DNA of 64,000 nucleotides from Actinernus sp. WN-2022 (taxonomy: Eukaryota; Cnidaria; Anthozoa; Actiniaria; Actinernidae), in the NCBI GenBank assembly GCA_030867875.1, contig JAOWCC010000286.1, positions 1,488,001 through 1,552,000 of the forward strand, given 5' to 3'. This document shows, in pieces, positions 1 to 12,600 of this stretch (the first letter of the stretch is position 1; each line of letters begins with the position of its first letter). Under the pieces are notes generated by a model. The model made no database searches and was not told the origin of the DNA. It saw only the letters and a program-made list of their open reading frames with translations. Both the position numbers and the translations under genes were made by a program.

Positions 1-424
1 TGACTATGGTTTAATTTCGAAGAATATCGACCGAGGGGAAAGTTATCAAATTTGCGATCGAAAGCTCTTTTGTGTTCTCCCTTTCCCATTGGCTGGATGG
101 TGGTTTCTTTGAGATTTCACAGTAAAAATAGCCCATAGCATACAAACTACTTTATTTTCTGGGTGTAGTTTGGACTGTAGACATCTCATACAGCACTTAA
201 GTCATATTCACGCAAAATCGACCGTGAGGATGTGCTATTGCCGCGGCTCTATTGTTTTTACTACAGTTCTTACGCGGACCATTACTTAACACCTGGCTCT
301 CTTCAAATAAGTCATCTCTTAATATTGACAAGATAAATTTCGTTATTTTTCATCCACCTAAAAAAAACTAATGCACTCAGTTAATTTGCACATTAATAAT
401 AATGTTAATATATATATAGGCAAG

Positions 425-700
425 CTATGTGCGGAGCTCCCAATATTCAAATTGGAAGAGATGCACGCGCATATAATAATGTAATGGAAAATAATTTACG
501 AAAATAAATAGTGCACGTGCAGTTGAGTTGCACGCGCATATGTAACGGGAAATGTAATGCGTGCGTGCAGACGTAATTACGAAAATAAATACTGCACGTC
601 CAGATGAGTTGCACGCGCATATGTAACAAAACGATGACGACATACAACAGAAAGAACATGATGCGTATGCGTGCACGCCGAGATGTATTGAAAATTAAAG
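425..700. repeat. Imperfect 81-bp tandem duplication
   Basis: A block beginning TTACGAAAATAAATA and ending GTTGCACGCGCATATGTAAC occurs at about 495-545 and again at 576-626, an 81-bp step, with a partial third copy upstream at about 455-485. Open frames on the minus strand here only reflect the repeat. Bases 1-424 and 700-890 show nothing recognisable beyond AT-rich sequence. Confidence 0.6.
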
Positions 701-894
701 TTGGAAATTGAATATGTTACGCATTACGGCAAACAAATCACTGATCATTGAGATAATTTGGAAGATTACAAGTTCTCATAAACGGAAGAAACAAATATTA
801 ATGACAGGACGGTGTTAAAAAGCCATACAAAACCTCACATGTTCCGCGCGCTGGTGCACGGTCGGGGAAAACATGTCGCTAAAATGTCACTCTC

Positions 895-1505
895 ATGCTA
901 TATGTCTGGTTCTCCGCTATAGGGCAGGAAAATACTGTTAAATATCTTAGCCTTTATTTAGACTGCAACCTGAATTGGAAATGTCAAATTCAACATGTAG
1001 TCAAGAAAATCCGTAATTTTGTAGCTCCTAAAATCCTTACTCAGCTATATTATTCTTTAATCTATCCTCATCTAACTTATGGCCTGATTATTTGGGGAAC
1101 ACATATAGTTATAACTTGAATCCCATTGTTATACTCCAGAAAACAATTGTGTGGATAATTACAGTGTCTAAGTTTGATGAGCATTCAAGGCCTTTATTCA
1201 AACTTCTTGGTATCCTAAAATTGACTGATTTAATTGCTTTGTATAATTCATTATTTATATATGACTATTATAATCAATACCTTCCACCAGTCTTCGATAA
1301 TGGTTTTAAACCTGTAAATAAAGTGCATAATTATAGTGCAAGACTAACTTCAAAATGTCAATTTTAGCTGCTCTCCATTAGAACCAACTTTGGAAAGTTT
1401 AATATTCGCTATATAGGACCTAAAAGCTGGAATACAATAGATGAAAATACTAAATCATTGAAAAACATAAGGTTTAAAAAAACGCATTATATCTTCTTTC
1501 TTTAG
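895..1505 (+). pseudogene. Non-LTR retrotransposon A, C-terminal reverse transcriptase region (broken)
   Basis: Two overlapping frames encode pieces typical of the C-terminus of CR1/jockey-type pol: VKYLSLYLDCNLNWKCQIQH, then LYYSLIYPHLTYGLIIWG, and after a frame change LQKTIVWIITVSKFDEHSRP and HNYSARL. Further matching residues run to about 1490. It is 5'-truncated, starting after the RT catalytic motifs. A 3' UTR and tail consistent with this element resume at about 3011-3306 after an inserted 1.4-kb block. Confidence 0.75.
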
Positions 1506-1589
1506 TACATATTAACATGATTGACTTTCAACTATTGACTTTCCTTTTGTAACTATTACTACTATATGTATCTATTACTACTATTTAAG

Positions 1590-1780
1590 AAATAGAAAAC
1601 ATTTCCCGTGTTTCTATAGAGTTATAGAAACACGAGTGGGAGTTTGGGAGAACGAGAAATGGCAGTGGGAACACGAGCCCGAAGGGCGAGTGTTTCCACA
1701 GCTATTTCGAGTTCTTCCAAACTTCCACAAGTGTTTCTATAACTCTATAGAAGCAAGGGGAAATGTTTTCTATTTCCTTT
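1590..1780. mobile_element. Foldback MITE within retrotransposon A
   Basis: The left arm (about 1590-1635) contains GAAATAGAAAACATTTCCC followed by GTGTTTCTATAGAGTTATAG. The right arm (about 1732-1779) is its reverse complement. The loop is about 95 bp and contains no coding sequence. Confidence 0.7.
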
Positions 1781-3010
1781 ATAAAATAACCCACAGAAAA
1801 TAAGTACAAAAAAGAAAATCGCGCGTTTATTATGATCATCAAAACATAAATTCTCCTAACTGTGCAGTCGTACGTCATGAACTTATCACATGACTAAATC
1901 AGTCAGTTTTGTCAATCCGATTCAGTGAGTTTGAAAACAGTGACCTAGCTACGAAAAGCCTTTTAATTGGAGCCCAAAATTACACAGAATTATGAAGAAA
2001 AAGAAGCTCTATATAGACTAATGCTAAAACTTGATTGACAATACACGGAAGCACGTAATGTTCAACAGTTCATTTTGCCTCATGGACTTCACGGCGTGGA
2101 TCAAGCGGGCGCCGGTTTTCGTACCAAATAAAGTTTGCAGGAGATCAAGACGTGTTGCAAGAAAGGAGGATATTTTGGATTTCTCTTTAAAATCTAGAGC
2201 TACAAAGCATGGAAGTCATCACTCGGGTCAACTCAACTGTCATCAGTTGCCATTCTGTCTTCCAAGGACTAGAATATAGTTCTTCGTCGATTCACCGTGT
2301 GTCATGCCTCATGCGGTCGCATACGGACGGCAGGTTGTTTTCATCAGACACTTCAAGCTTGATCAGATTTCCTTGCTATTCTCATCCCCTACGGCACCTG
2401 TAGAGAGTCATACTGAACCGTACATTCCTCAATTAACCAAGAGTAGTCGACAGGGACGGCGTTGGATGGAGTTTTAGCATCTGTACAAGACTCAACTTTG
2501 TCAGGTTTGTGCTCCACATTTTGCTGTATTTTTGATTTCCATTTCTATTTCAACCTCTATTTTGTGCATCTAGAAATATTTAAGACAGGATTTATTTAAG
2601 TTATCCGGCTTGAATCTACCAAACAATAGTTTTTAATTGAGCTTAGTCAGCCAAAATAGACTGTATTGGCGAAAATGATTGTTTAATATCGCACAAATTG
2701 TGAGCAACTCAACTTTGTCCACAGAAATGAATGTTGTAATTCGTACTTTGAGATTGTTTTGAGTTCAATAAAACATTGGCTTGTTCCTAAACTAACAACA
2801 CATTGTCGTTTCTTACAATACTGTGGCTGGTTCTTCGTCGAATTGAATTTAGTGCTCAATGTTTTTAGAAAAGTGTAGGAATTATTTCGCCGAGTTTCAA
2901 ATTGAGTTCAAAGCCACGATGCCGGCATAATTTGCCATGTTTCTATAGAGTTATAGAAACACGGCTTTCAACCAATCAGAGCGCGTATTTTCTGTGGGTT
3001 ATTTTATAAA
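1781..3010. mobile_element. 1.2-kb TIR element inserted in retrotransposon A
   Basis: The left end TATAAAATAACCCACAGAAA (from about 1781) and the right end TTTCTGTGGGTTATTTTATA (to about 3009) form terminal inverted repeats. A second copy of the hairpin GTTTCTATAGAGTTATAGAAAC occurs just inside the right end (about 2939-2962). Open frames inside (for example 2031-2279) are not recognised as any known protein. This looks like a non-autonomous DNA transposon. Confidence 0.55.
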
Positions 3011-3306
3011 TGTATTTTGTTTATTTATTTCACTTGAGTTAAGTTATTTATCCTTATTTCCTTACTTAATTAATAATATATATCATCTTTTTTTCGTCCG
3101 ACGTCCCGCATTATTAATATTAATATATGACTCTATTTAAAAACGTCCTTAAGGTATTTTTAATACCTTTTGTTAGTGCTATTGAGCTCGATTATCTTTA
3201 GATATTTCTAAATAGCCAGTACTTTAGGGTTTAGTTTTAAATATTTAAATATTTGTTTTTAATCATATTTAATATATCAGGTACGAAATAAAGTTGTTGT
3301 TGTTAA
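3011..3306 (+). repeat. Non-LTR 3' UTR and (GTT)n tail
   Basis: AT-rich sequence with GCCAGTACTTTA at about 3216, ending AATAAAGTTGTTGTTGTT near 3304. The same GCCAGTACTTTA plus (GTT)n tail arrangement, reverse-complemented, terminates element B at 27.5 kb, so this is likely the 3' end of the element whose RT fragment lies at 895-1505. Confidence 0.55.
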
Positions 3307-3361
3307 GTTAAGTTATACCATTTCAGAAACTTTTAACTTGACGTTTATATTCCCTGTTTAG

Positions 3362-3683
3362 GCGATGAGAGTGAGATGTTTCCACGTGGCTGTTGTACAC
3401 ATGGCTTGTCTAGCATCATACCGAGTTAAAACAGATGGCAAGAAATGTCGCCAATCTATTTATTCCGAGAACGGCAGCATGCTAGTGAATCACGTGTTTC
3501 GAGTCATCATGGACAGCAATCAAATTCAATGCAACAAGGAATGCAAGCTTGACAAGCGATGTCAGAGCCATAATTTCCGATTCGACAGACAGATATGTGA
3601 GCTGAACAACCGAACGATGGAAGCCAGACCAGATGACTTAGTGTCCTATCCCGGCGCCTACTATATGGACCGAAATGATTGGG
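3362..3683 (+). CDS. Exon 1: N-terminus and PAN/apple domain
   Basis: The open frame from ATG 3365 encodes a PAN/apple-like module with cysteines at residues 28, 56, 60, 66 and 78 in a C-x3-C-x5-C-x11-C pattern followed by ELNN, typical of cnidarian PAN domains. The exon ends TGG-G before GTGAGT (donor at 3684), phase 1. The first 17 residues are only weakly signal-like. An alternative is that the exon starts at 3414, after the AG at 3412-3413, in phase 1 like most other exons, with a signal peptide on an unseen upstream exon. PAN domains mediate protein or carbohydrate contacts outside the cell. The PAN call is good; the start is uncertain. Confidence 0.75.
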
Positions 3684-6600
3684 GTGAGTATATATTATAC
3701 ATTCGTCTTAGCTCGGTTAGCTCAGTTGGCAGAGCACGGTCTAGAGTGCGAGAGGTCAGGGGTTCGAATCCCGGCCGCGTCCTTGGGCAGGAACGTATAC
3801 GCGGTTGGCCTTGTCTGCTTCGTCTTCTAATCTATACGAGGGGGACGTGAAAGAACCTGTTGTGTTATTTCGAGAAAGAGTAGGGGATTGTCTCTCGACA
3901 CAACAGCCTGGTATTCTGAGGTACTAACAATCAATGATTGTAAACTGCACGGCAGCACATTGCGCCACAATGGCAGTCTGTATCACACAAATGACCTTTT
4001 GTAGCGCGTTCATATAGAATTTGCGCTCTATAAATGAATACCTTTACCTTTTTATAATTATAATAATAATAACCGTGGTTTATTTTAGCACTGTGCTTAT
4101 AAAAATATTTAACACATAGTTCTCCATATTCTATAACAAATTAATGTTCAAGTTTCGTGCATTGTACAAAATCCAAGCATGTGATTGGCTAATGAGCGTG
4201 CATTATTGGTGACCACAGCACTGGACCCAGAGCCTCTCTTACCTAGGGAAAGGGAGACCTAGTCCTTCGCTTAGTTACGTGTTGGCACGGCTTGGAAAAC
4301 CTCATTGCAATCGCATATTAAATAGTGAAAATGCAGACAATTACTAGAAAGGAAACGGCAGGATTGAACACTGTTGCCAGTGTGACAGAAGATATATTTT
4401 GAGGCGAACATTTGCATAATTGCTCGGTTGGAAATAATTGATATTTGAATACATGGCTCCAAGAGAAACGTTTTTTAGTTAAATGTACAAACATACTCGC
4501 AAGGCGTCAACTAAACTGACCGAACGCCAAAGTAAATTATTCTTTGCAAAGTTATCTACTTCTGTTTTTATTCATTGTCTATTGAAATGACATTTCTTTG
4601 TGGAGATATATTTACCGTAAAATGATTTAATTCATGCGAAATATTTGACTTCTTTATGAAATTGTTATTGACAACTTATTTCAATATCGCTGCGCGTGAG
4701 TGACGTCACGAAAATTAAGACCCCCCGCATGACTCAGACAAACAAACCACTTTTCGCGTAAGAACTTACAAGAATTGACCAGTACTTCAGTTCGTCGTCT
4801 GACTATTCTACCAAAAATGACGGCTTTCCTGCATTATATTCCGAAAGAGAACCTGATGATTGTACTGTCGAACAGCTTAAACGTTGGCTAAAATACAGAG
4901 GATTGAAACAAAGCGACAAACGGCAATCTTATCAAGCGAGGTGCAAACATGGCGCGAAATACAGTGTTTGTATGGGAATCCAATGCCAAATAATTTCCGT
5001 AAAATCGAATTTCTGGACTATTCACTGCCTGAAAACTTTAGATACCAGGTAAGAGATTAACTGATCAAAATTTGAGGGATGTAGTTATACTGGGAAGCGT
5101 GCAATCGTGTTTTCAGTTTCCCATACATTTCGGCTGTTTAAAACAACGAGTCAAAGGTATAGAAAACTGTATTTCGCGCCATGTTTGTCTGACCCTTGCG
5201 GGGGGTCTCGTGCCAGACAATCTATGTTTAGAAACTGTGCGCAGCGCTATTGAAACTCACTGCTGACAGTGCACTCAGTTTGAATATTAAAAGGGTTAGA
5301 ACTTTATGCTGACTGTACGATGAACTAACATTTATCGAATTTTACATTATAGATGGGTTGCACTCAATCCCCAGAGATTCAAATGACAAAGGGCATGGCG
5401 GCCATGTTGGTGTACCTAACAAAAGAAGCTAACGAAGAATCTATTGTTAAAGGTACACCAACATGGCCGCCGTGACGTCATGTGCAACCCATCTATAGGA
5501 CAAATATAATATATATAATATATGTACCTTGTTGCCTACCCAAAGTAATGCACTTCCAAAGTCTTGAAATGCAGTTATTCGTATGAATTTATAAAATTAA
5601 CATTAAATATTATTTTAATCATATCTTTAATGTTTGATGACAAGGTGTAGTGCCGTTGGGGACCATTCCAGAACTTCCAGGTAATACCTGTAAAGAGATC
5701 AAGTTAAGTACTCCTGATTCCAAAACCGGTCGATACTGGATTGACCCAGATAACTCAAACAAGCCGTTACACGTCGTGTGTGATATGACACTGGAAGGTG
5801 AGCTAAGAGTATTGTGAGACATGAGAAATGTGTGGATTCAACGAGACCAAACCTATTCCAATGAGTTGATCCATAGACAATGAGCCAGGCGGCCAGTCCC
5901 CGCATGATAACATAAGGTTCGCCTAAAAATGGATCGTAGTAGAAACAAAATTGATCACGATATTGTGCTCAAATAATTGTCAATACAACATAAACACTGC
6001 ATTCATTATGACATTAATCATTATCACTCTTATCATCGTTATCATGTACTGTATTACTTAGATGTTGATGAGTGTGCCTCAGGAACCCACCTATGCCCCG
6101 CAAACTCCACCTGTACTAACACCAAGGGATCGTATAATTGTTCCTGCCCTTCAGGATATAAGTGGATTGGTACCAACTGTAACGGTAATTTAGTATCTAT
6201 GACCAGTTATTTTGATATATATATAAACCCGAATAAATTCCAAATTCAAGAGATTTAAAGATATCAAACGTGATCTTCTGTGTGTGGCATCCTGGTGTTG
6301 TACGAAGCATCTATTGATTAGCCCGAAAAAGCAATTTTGTGTTTGGGATCTAGGTGTGATACTATAGTTATCTATCGTTTAACGAACATATCGATTCCCT
6401 GACTTTGTCTCTCATGGGTAAACTTGCATGTTCAATAGAATCAGTCGTCTGTTAGACCACTCCACCTTATTTACAGTAAGACATGGAACTCTCTCTCGGA
6501 AGAACACATGAAATTTGAATCGAATCCTTAAAAGCATTCAAAACCTCTGTTAAGGAATGCGACTAGATAACTGGCTCGAAGATTGACTTATTATTATTAT

Positions 6601-9600
6601 TATTATTATTATCATTATGCTTTGAAGTAAACCAAATCCTTGAGTGCGTTGAAACACTCCAATAGAAAATGTATTTATGGTTTAAGTAATATATGAAATA
6701 TTTGTAAATATAGTTAAACAGTAACGACAACATTTTATTACCATTTAGATACAAATGATTCTAGTACATGTATTACTTATACTTTTTCCAAGAATAACTG
6801 TTATTAAACAAGCTGGGAAACTGCCATATCTACATTGATAGAGTATTTGGTCTTACACCTTTATAAAACGAGAGAGGCTATAACATATAGAAAATTAAGA
6901 AGAAGAAGAAAGAAAAACAGCACTGATACGATACTACTATAATAAATATAATAGTGATGATACTGTTACCGTGACTGTGTGGACTGGAGCGAGTCCGCGT
7001 ACGGACTTATGGGGCGGATGCCCACGAGACTGCAGAGCCGCCATTTTGGCTATGTGAAGCAGCTTTGCGTGAAGCTTATGGGAAAAATTTATCAGTTGAT
7101 GCATTTAACAGTTTTTAAGACTCATTAAGTCTGCAGACAATGCATAACAATGTAAGTTGCATGTTTATTGCTTAGTTTTAATTTCAGACACTTATTGTAG
7201 TAATTATTCTCATTTTGTTTCAGCTTCAGATTGTCAATTATAATAAAAACTGAAAACGCTGTCTGTATACGGTTCCTGCGGTATTGTTCGGACCAGATAA
7301 TAATAATAAATAATAGTGATAATGGAATAAAGTAAATATAATTTCATGAGGTTCCTTAAAGGCTAAAGAAAGGATGGAGGTTAGACAATTCAGATACATG
7401 TACAGGATAGATGAGACTAATACAGATTTATCAGGTCAGACCTTTTTTAAAGAGTGCTTCCCCAGCATTTTTGCAATTGTTTCTTCCTTTATTGAATTCC
7501 AAGTTACTGCTCCTTTGAAGTGCAAGTTAAATTTACCGTAATATGTTCTAGTATGATGACCTAGTAAAATTTTAACAATAGTTTTAGCTTTTACATATAA
7601 TTATATGTAATAAATTATTAACCTGAAAAGCCGCAAGGGCAGATGTTAATACAAATATGTATGTATGCATTTTGTTGTATTTCGATTAGATGTAGCTAAT
7701 TATATTATGTTCATCGTCTATATCATTCTCTGAAAACGATATCATCAGTATTTTAAACCTAATATTCTCAAACCTAATTCCATCAAACCTAATTACATCT
7801 TATTATGACATTAATCATTATCACTCTTTTCATTGTTATCATGTACTGTATTACTTAGATGTTGATGAGTGTGCCTCAGGAACGCACCTATGCCCCGCAA
7901 ACTCCAGCTGTACTAACACCAATGGATCGTTTGATTGTTCCTGCCCTTCAGGACATAAGTGGACTGGTACCAACTGTAGCGGTAATATAGTTATCTATGT
8001 CCAGTTATTTTGATACATGTATAAATCCGAATAAATGCCAAATTCAAGAGATGTATTTTTTTGTATTTCGATTCGAAACATATGTAGCTAATTATATTAT
8101 GTTTATCGTCTATATCATTGCTTCTCTTAAAATGGTGGTTACACAATATTATATTTTAAACCTTAAACGAATACCGTAAAATCGCCATTATAAACTCACC
8201 CGGTTATAAGTCTACTGGTTAATGATAGACCATCAGCCTCCCCATATAATCGCTCCTCCCCGAACCAGTTATCATCTCTATAAATTGACTGAATGGATAG
8301 TTTAGTATCGTAAAGTTTCATTATAATAAAGTTAAGCGGAAAGTTATCATGTACATTAACAAATTGTATGTGGTAGTGAAGAGGCTAGTGTGAAAGAGCG
8401 TTAAAGTAGATTTCTGATAACGAATCTGATAACTTTTTTCGCATCCCGGTCACAAGCTCTTCTGTATATAAGCGTTTTCGAATATAAGCCCCTTATCAAT
8501 CCCTAACGAAATTATATAAGCCCACTGATAGATAGATTGATACACCTTTATTTCACCAAGACGATCCAGTTCAGCGATAACACAATACATGGAGGTGTTT
8601 TCGAGTTTCTCAAATGTAATTAGCACGTAGATTTAAACTAGTGTGGTATTTTTATAGTAGATTTCTCGTGTTTGTTTTTGTTTTTATATATTAGATGTAA
8701 TTATTATACAAATTTTAACTAGTATTAATATTTTATAGTTGATTTATCACAATTGTCCATATACATATGAACACTGGTATAATCAACTAAAGTTTATTAA
8801 GGTATGCTGGCCGTCAGTATTATCAGATTTCATCAATATTCGGGCGACTCGTCTCTGCAGGCGTTCGAGACGATCAACGTCCCCTGTGTTGCAGCAGGCC
8901 CAAACTGAGTCACAGTAAACTGAGACTAGTACGATCAACGATTTGTATAAAGCGCCGATATGTTGTTAGATTTGTTATTAAATGACCAAGAATCCCTACC
9001 CTCTTTCTAGCCTTAGAAATAATATATTTGACATGCGCCTTCCAAGGAAAGCTTTCGTCAAGAAGTACCCCTAAGTATTTAAACTCTGTAACTCGTCCTA
9101 GTTGGTGATTACCAATAACAACACAATAACAACATAACATGAGTTCCAATTAGAGCTGTTTCTGTTTTCTGTTTGTGTATAAACACAGTGTCTCAGCACC
9201 CAATCTTGTATCACGGCTAGATCTTCTCAATCACTGCTACGTCGTAAAAAAAAAATATACGGCATCGTCTGCATACATGAGAATGCTACATCGGACGACC
9301 ACATCCGGGATGTCATTTACTAACAGCACGAACAGTAAAGGCCCTAAAATTGAACAGTGAAGTACGCCAGAAGATATAGCATAAGGCATAGACAATACGT
9401 TCTGGTATCCCACAATCTGACTGCAATCGGACTAAGCACTACCCGATTTTACAGTATTACAAAGTGTGATTTTATGTCTCTGTGAGATATATTAAATATA
9501 AACATTAACGCCATTTATCGTATCATTAATTTAGATGTCGACGAATGCATCACAGGACACCACCTATGTCCCGCAAACTCCACATGTACTAATACTGAGG

Positions 9601-12600
9601 GATCGTATAATTGTTCCTGCCCTTCGGGGTATATTTCGACTGGTACCAACTGTACTGAAGGTAACGGAGTTACATGTACATTGTGTGTTAAAGGGACTGT
9701 GTCACGTGATGTGTCACGTTGAGAGGCCTTTATATTCACATTGCGGACCGGAAACAGTTATTTTCAGCGATGTTCATATGAACTGACGAACCTCGCGCAT
9801 GCGTGGGAGGGATGGTTAAAATCACAGCAAAAATGACAAACAAACCGTGTATAGAGGTAGTCTTCAAGGAATATATTGCGTAACATTTCAATGAAGCCTT
9901 GTTGAGGAAGGACTTTTGTACTATTTGTAGCCAATTAACATCCACCAATCGAACATTGACTCCATACCTACACAACACCATGACATAGTCCCTTTAACTG
10001 TTTGTAGCCAATTAACATCCACCAATCGAACATTGACTCCATACCTACACAACACCATGACATAGCCCCTTTAACTGTTTGTAGCCAATTAACATCCACC
10101 AATCGAACATTGACTCCATATCTACACAACACCATGACATAGTCCCTTTAACTGTTTGTAGCCAATTAACATCCACCAATCGAACATTGACTCCATACCT
10201 ACACAACACCATGACATAGTCCCTTTAACTGTTTGTAGCCAATTAACATCCACCAATCGAACATTGACTCCATACATGCGCAGCACCATGACATATATTC
10301 AACAAATAGTAAACGCACGCGGTAGGTTGCTAAGCACGAAAGAAGCGTAAGAGTCGCTCGAGGCAAAGCCGAGACTCTAGCTTCTTGAGAGCTTATAAAT
10401 CTCCCAAGTGCGTCCATAACTCGATGGACGCACAGCTGTGGCTTTTACCATTTCTTTTATAACATAACCTGGTGATGAAATATAAATGTTCAATACATGA
10501 AGCGCGCGGAAAAAAAATCGCATAAATTAAGTTGAGCGCTGGCGCGACTGTTGATCAGTCCAGTGCGAAAAGAAGTCATTCATTGATCTGTGCTCAACAA
10601 AATGTTTATTCAAACCTTGGTCTCAAGGAAGCCTGCTAAAAAGTTTTCGAACTGCAAGAGAAAGCCATTTATTCAGTTCTTTTGTTGGAAACAATCGCTT
10701 TGGTAACGCAAAAATTAAGAAAGTGGTTCTTTCGTCTGTTATAAACTGAAAGCTTTCGGCGGAATGAAAAACGATCTGTACAATCGTCATTGGAGTAATC
10801 GTCTGAACCAGAGCCAGAGGTTTGGAATTCGTCGTTTTTCCTATGGATTGGGGTGAACTGTCAGTTGAATCTCCTGGTTTTGGCTTGTTGCTGTTGCCAT
10901 TTGTGCCAGTACGGGATATCCTTGAGACAAGTGAACTAAGTAAGTTTGTTTGTTCAATTACTTTCACATCCCTAAGTGGCAATACAATTTTCTCGTTGTA
11001 AAATGAATTCACTGAATGTGGAGCTTATCCATTATTCTTTAGTTTGCATTATTATCAAGAGACTACAGAACGTTTTAATGAGGTTTATTACTCGGGCTGC
11101 CTGTGGCAGGCACGAGTCTAAATCTCCAGGCCGTTTTTTTTTTGTTCAGTGCAGCAAAATTGTCGACTTTCGGTCCCGTTAACCAATCAGCTCGCACTGT
11201 TCAAGTGCACATACTTGAACACGGAGACGCCTGGCGCCGCATAATGTAATGTCGATGATGGTAATCGTGAAAGGTCAACCGGAAGCCACAGACTGCGGAT
11301 ATAATTAATTCAAGATTTTTAATTTAATCGTACGGAGGGGATCCAGGGGCAGTTAGTGAACGACGGGCAGAAATCGGACGGACTCATCATGTATAGCAAG
11401 AACAGCAGATAAAGTTACAAAGAGGCACACGAATCACCACGAATACAATTAACATGACTTCCATAGGTTTTCTAGAGAGAACAGCCGCGGAGAAAGAGCC
11501 GCGAGGCAGCGATCAGCGAGCTGCGATAAAGAGCCGTAGGGTAGACTGTAGAAAGAACAGTAGAGAAATATAGTGATAGTTCCATCACAGGATGGACAGG
11601 ATTCAACTTATAATATGGGATAAATATAAACATTGAGACAATCATCTATTAGTACTCGGAACCTGCAGTATAACAGAACAGCAGACTAAATTGTAAACGT
11701 GTGTTACATGAATAAGTAGTGTTTAAAGTAAAAGGTCAACTTCTTTAATTTACATACGAGAAAAACAAAAATATTAAATTACATATATATACTAAGGGAG
11801 CAGAGAATGAAAGTCACCGCACTACCGACCACTCCTAAAGACTGCTAAATTCAGCTAATAATTATTCCCTTTGGTTGTTACTAAGATGATTTTGAATGAA
11901 AGTGTCTTTCATCTTCAAATTCATTGGGGACACACCATCTGAAGAAGGTTAGTTCAAAATAAAAAATTAAAATCCTGTAACGCAAAATATCAAAGAAAAA
12001 TACTGCATTGGGGCCCAAGGGGCCCAAAGAAATGTGCATCTCGAGGAAGTCCTAACTCCCCCCTCCATATTTCTAACGGCTGCATTGATGTATATATAGT
12101 GGTTCGAGTGAAAGCCCAGAGTCCACTATGTACACCTCTGGCTCTTCAGCGGTTTTCGACTCGACTGATATAAGTTTAGTTTCTACCAAATGAGCCGTTG
12201 TGGTTTCTTTTAATTAGCTCATAAAACTCGTCTGGATCTTTTTTATAATCAAACATGCTGCCCATTTACCTCTAAATATCGAGATTGAACAGTTCGTCGT
12301 CTATTTTATCCGTCCTTTCTCAATGTTTTAGGATCCAAAACTCAGTCCAAAAGCTCGTAAATCTTGTCAGTCTCAACTCTTCCTTTTCTGGTGGGTCGGA
12401 AAAACAAATGAAGCTCAAAATTTGCCAAGACGACAGTCGCTCAACAAAATTCCCTGTTCACTTGGATTAGTTTTTCTCTAATTGTCCTGTAAAATAGTTT
12501 TCGTGGGAGAAGAAAAGAAAAGTTTGGTGCAATCGTGAACAAAATCTGAGGTGATCGTGCAATCCATGGGCAAATGGTCCACGGCTATTAGCCAATCAGA

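Noticed and set aside
3711..3790. Possible functional tRNA gene
   Set aside because: A and B boxes are present but acceptor and anticodon arms do not pair, and a SINE body follows.
9535..9786. 83-codon plus-strand frame starting MSTNASQD
   Set aside because: It overlaps EGF exon 5 in the wrong frame; the correct frame gives six EGF cysteines and matches splice phases.
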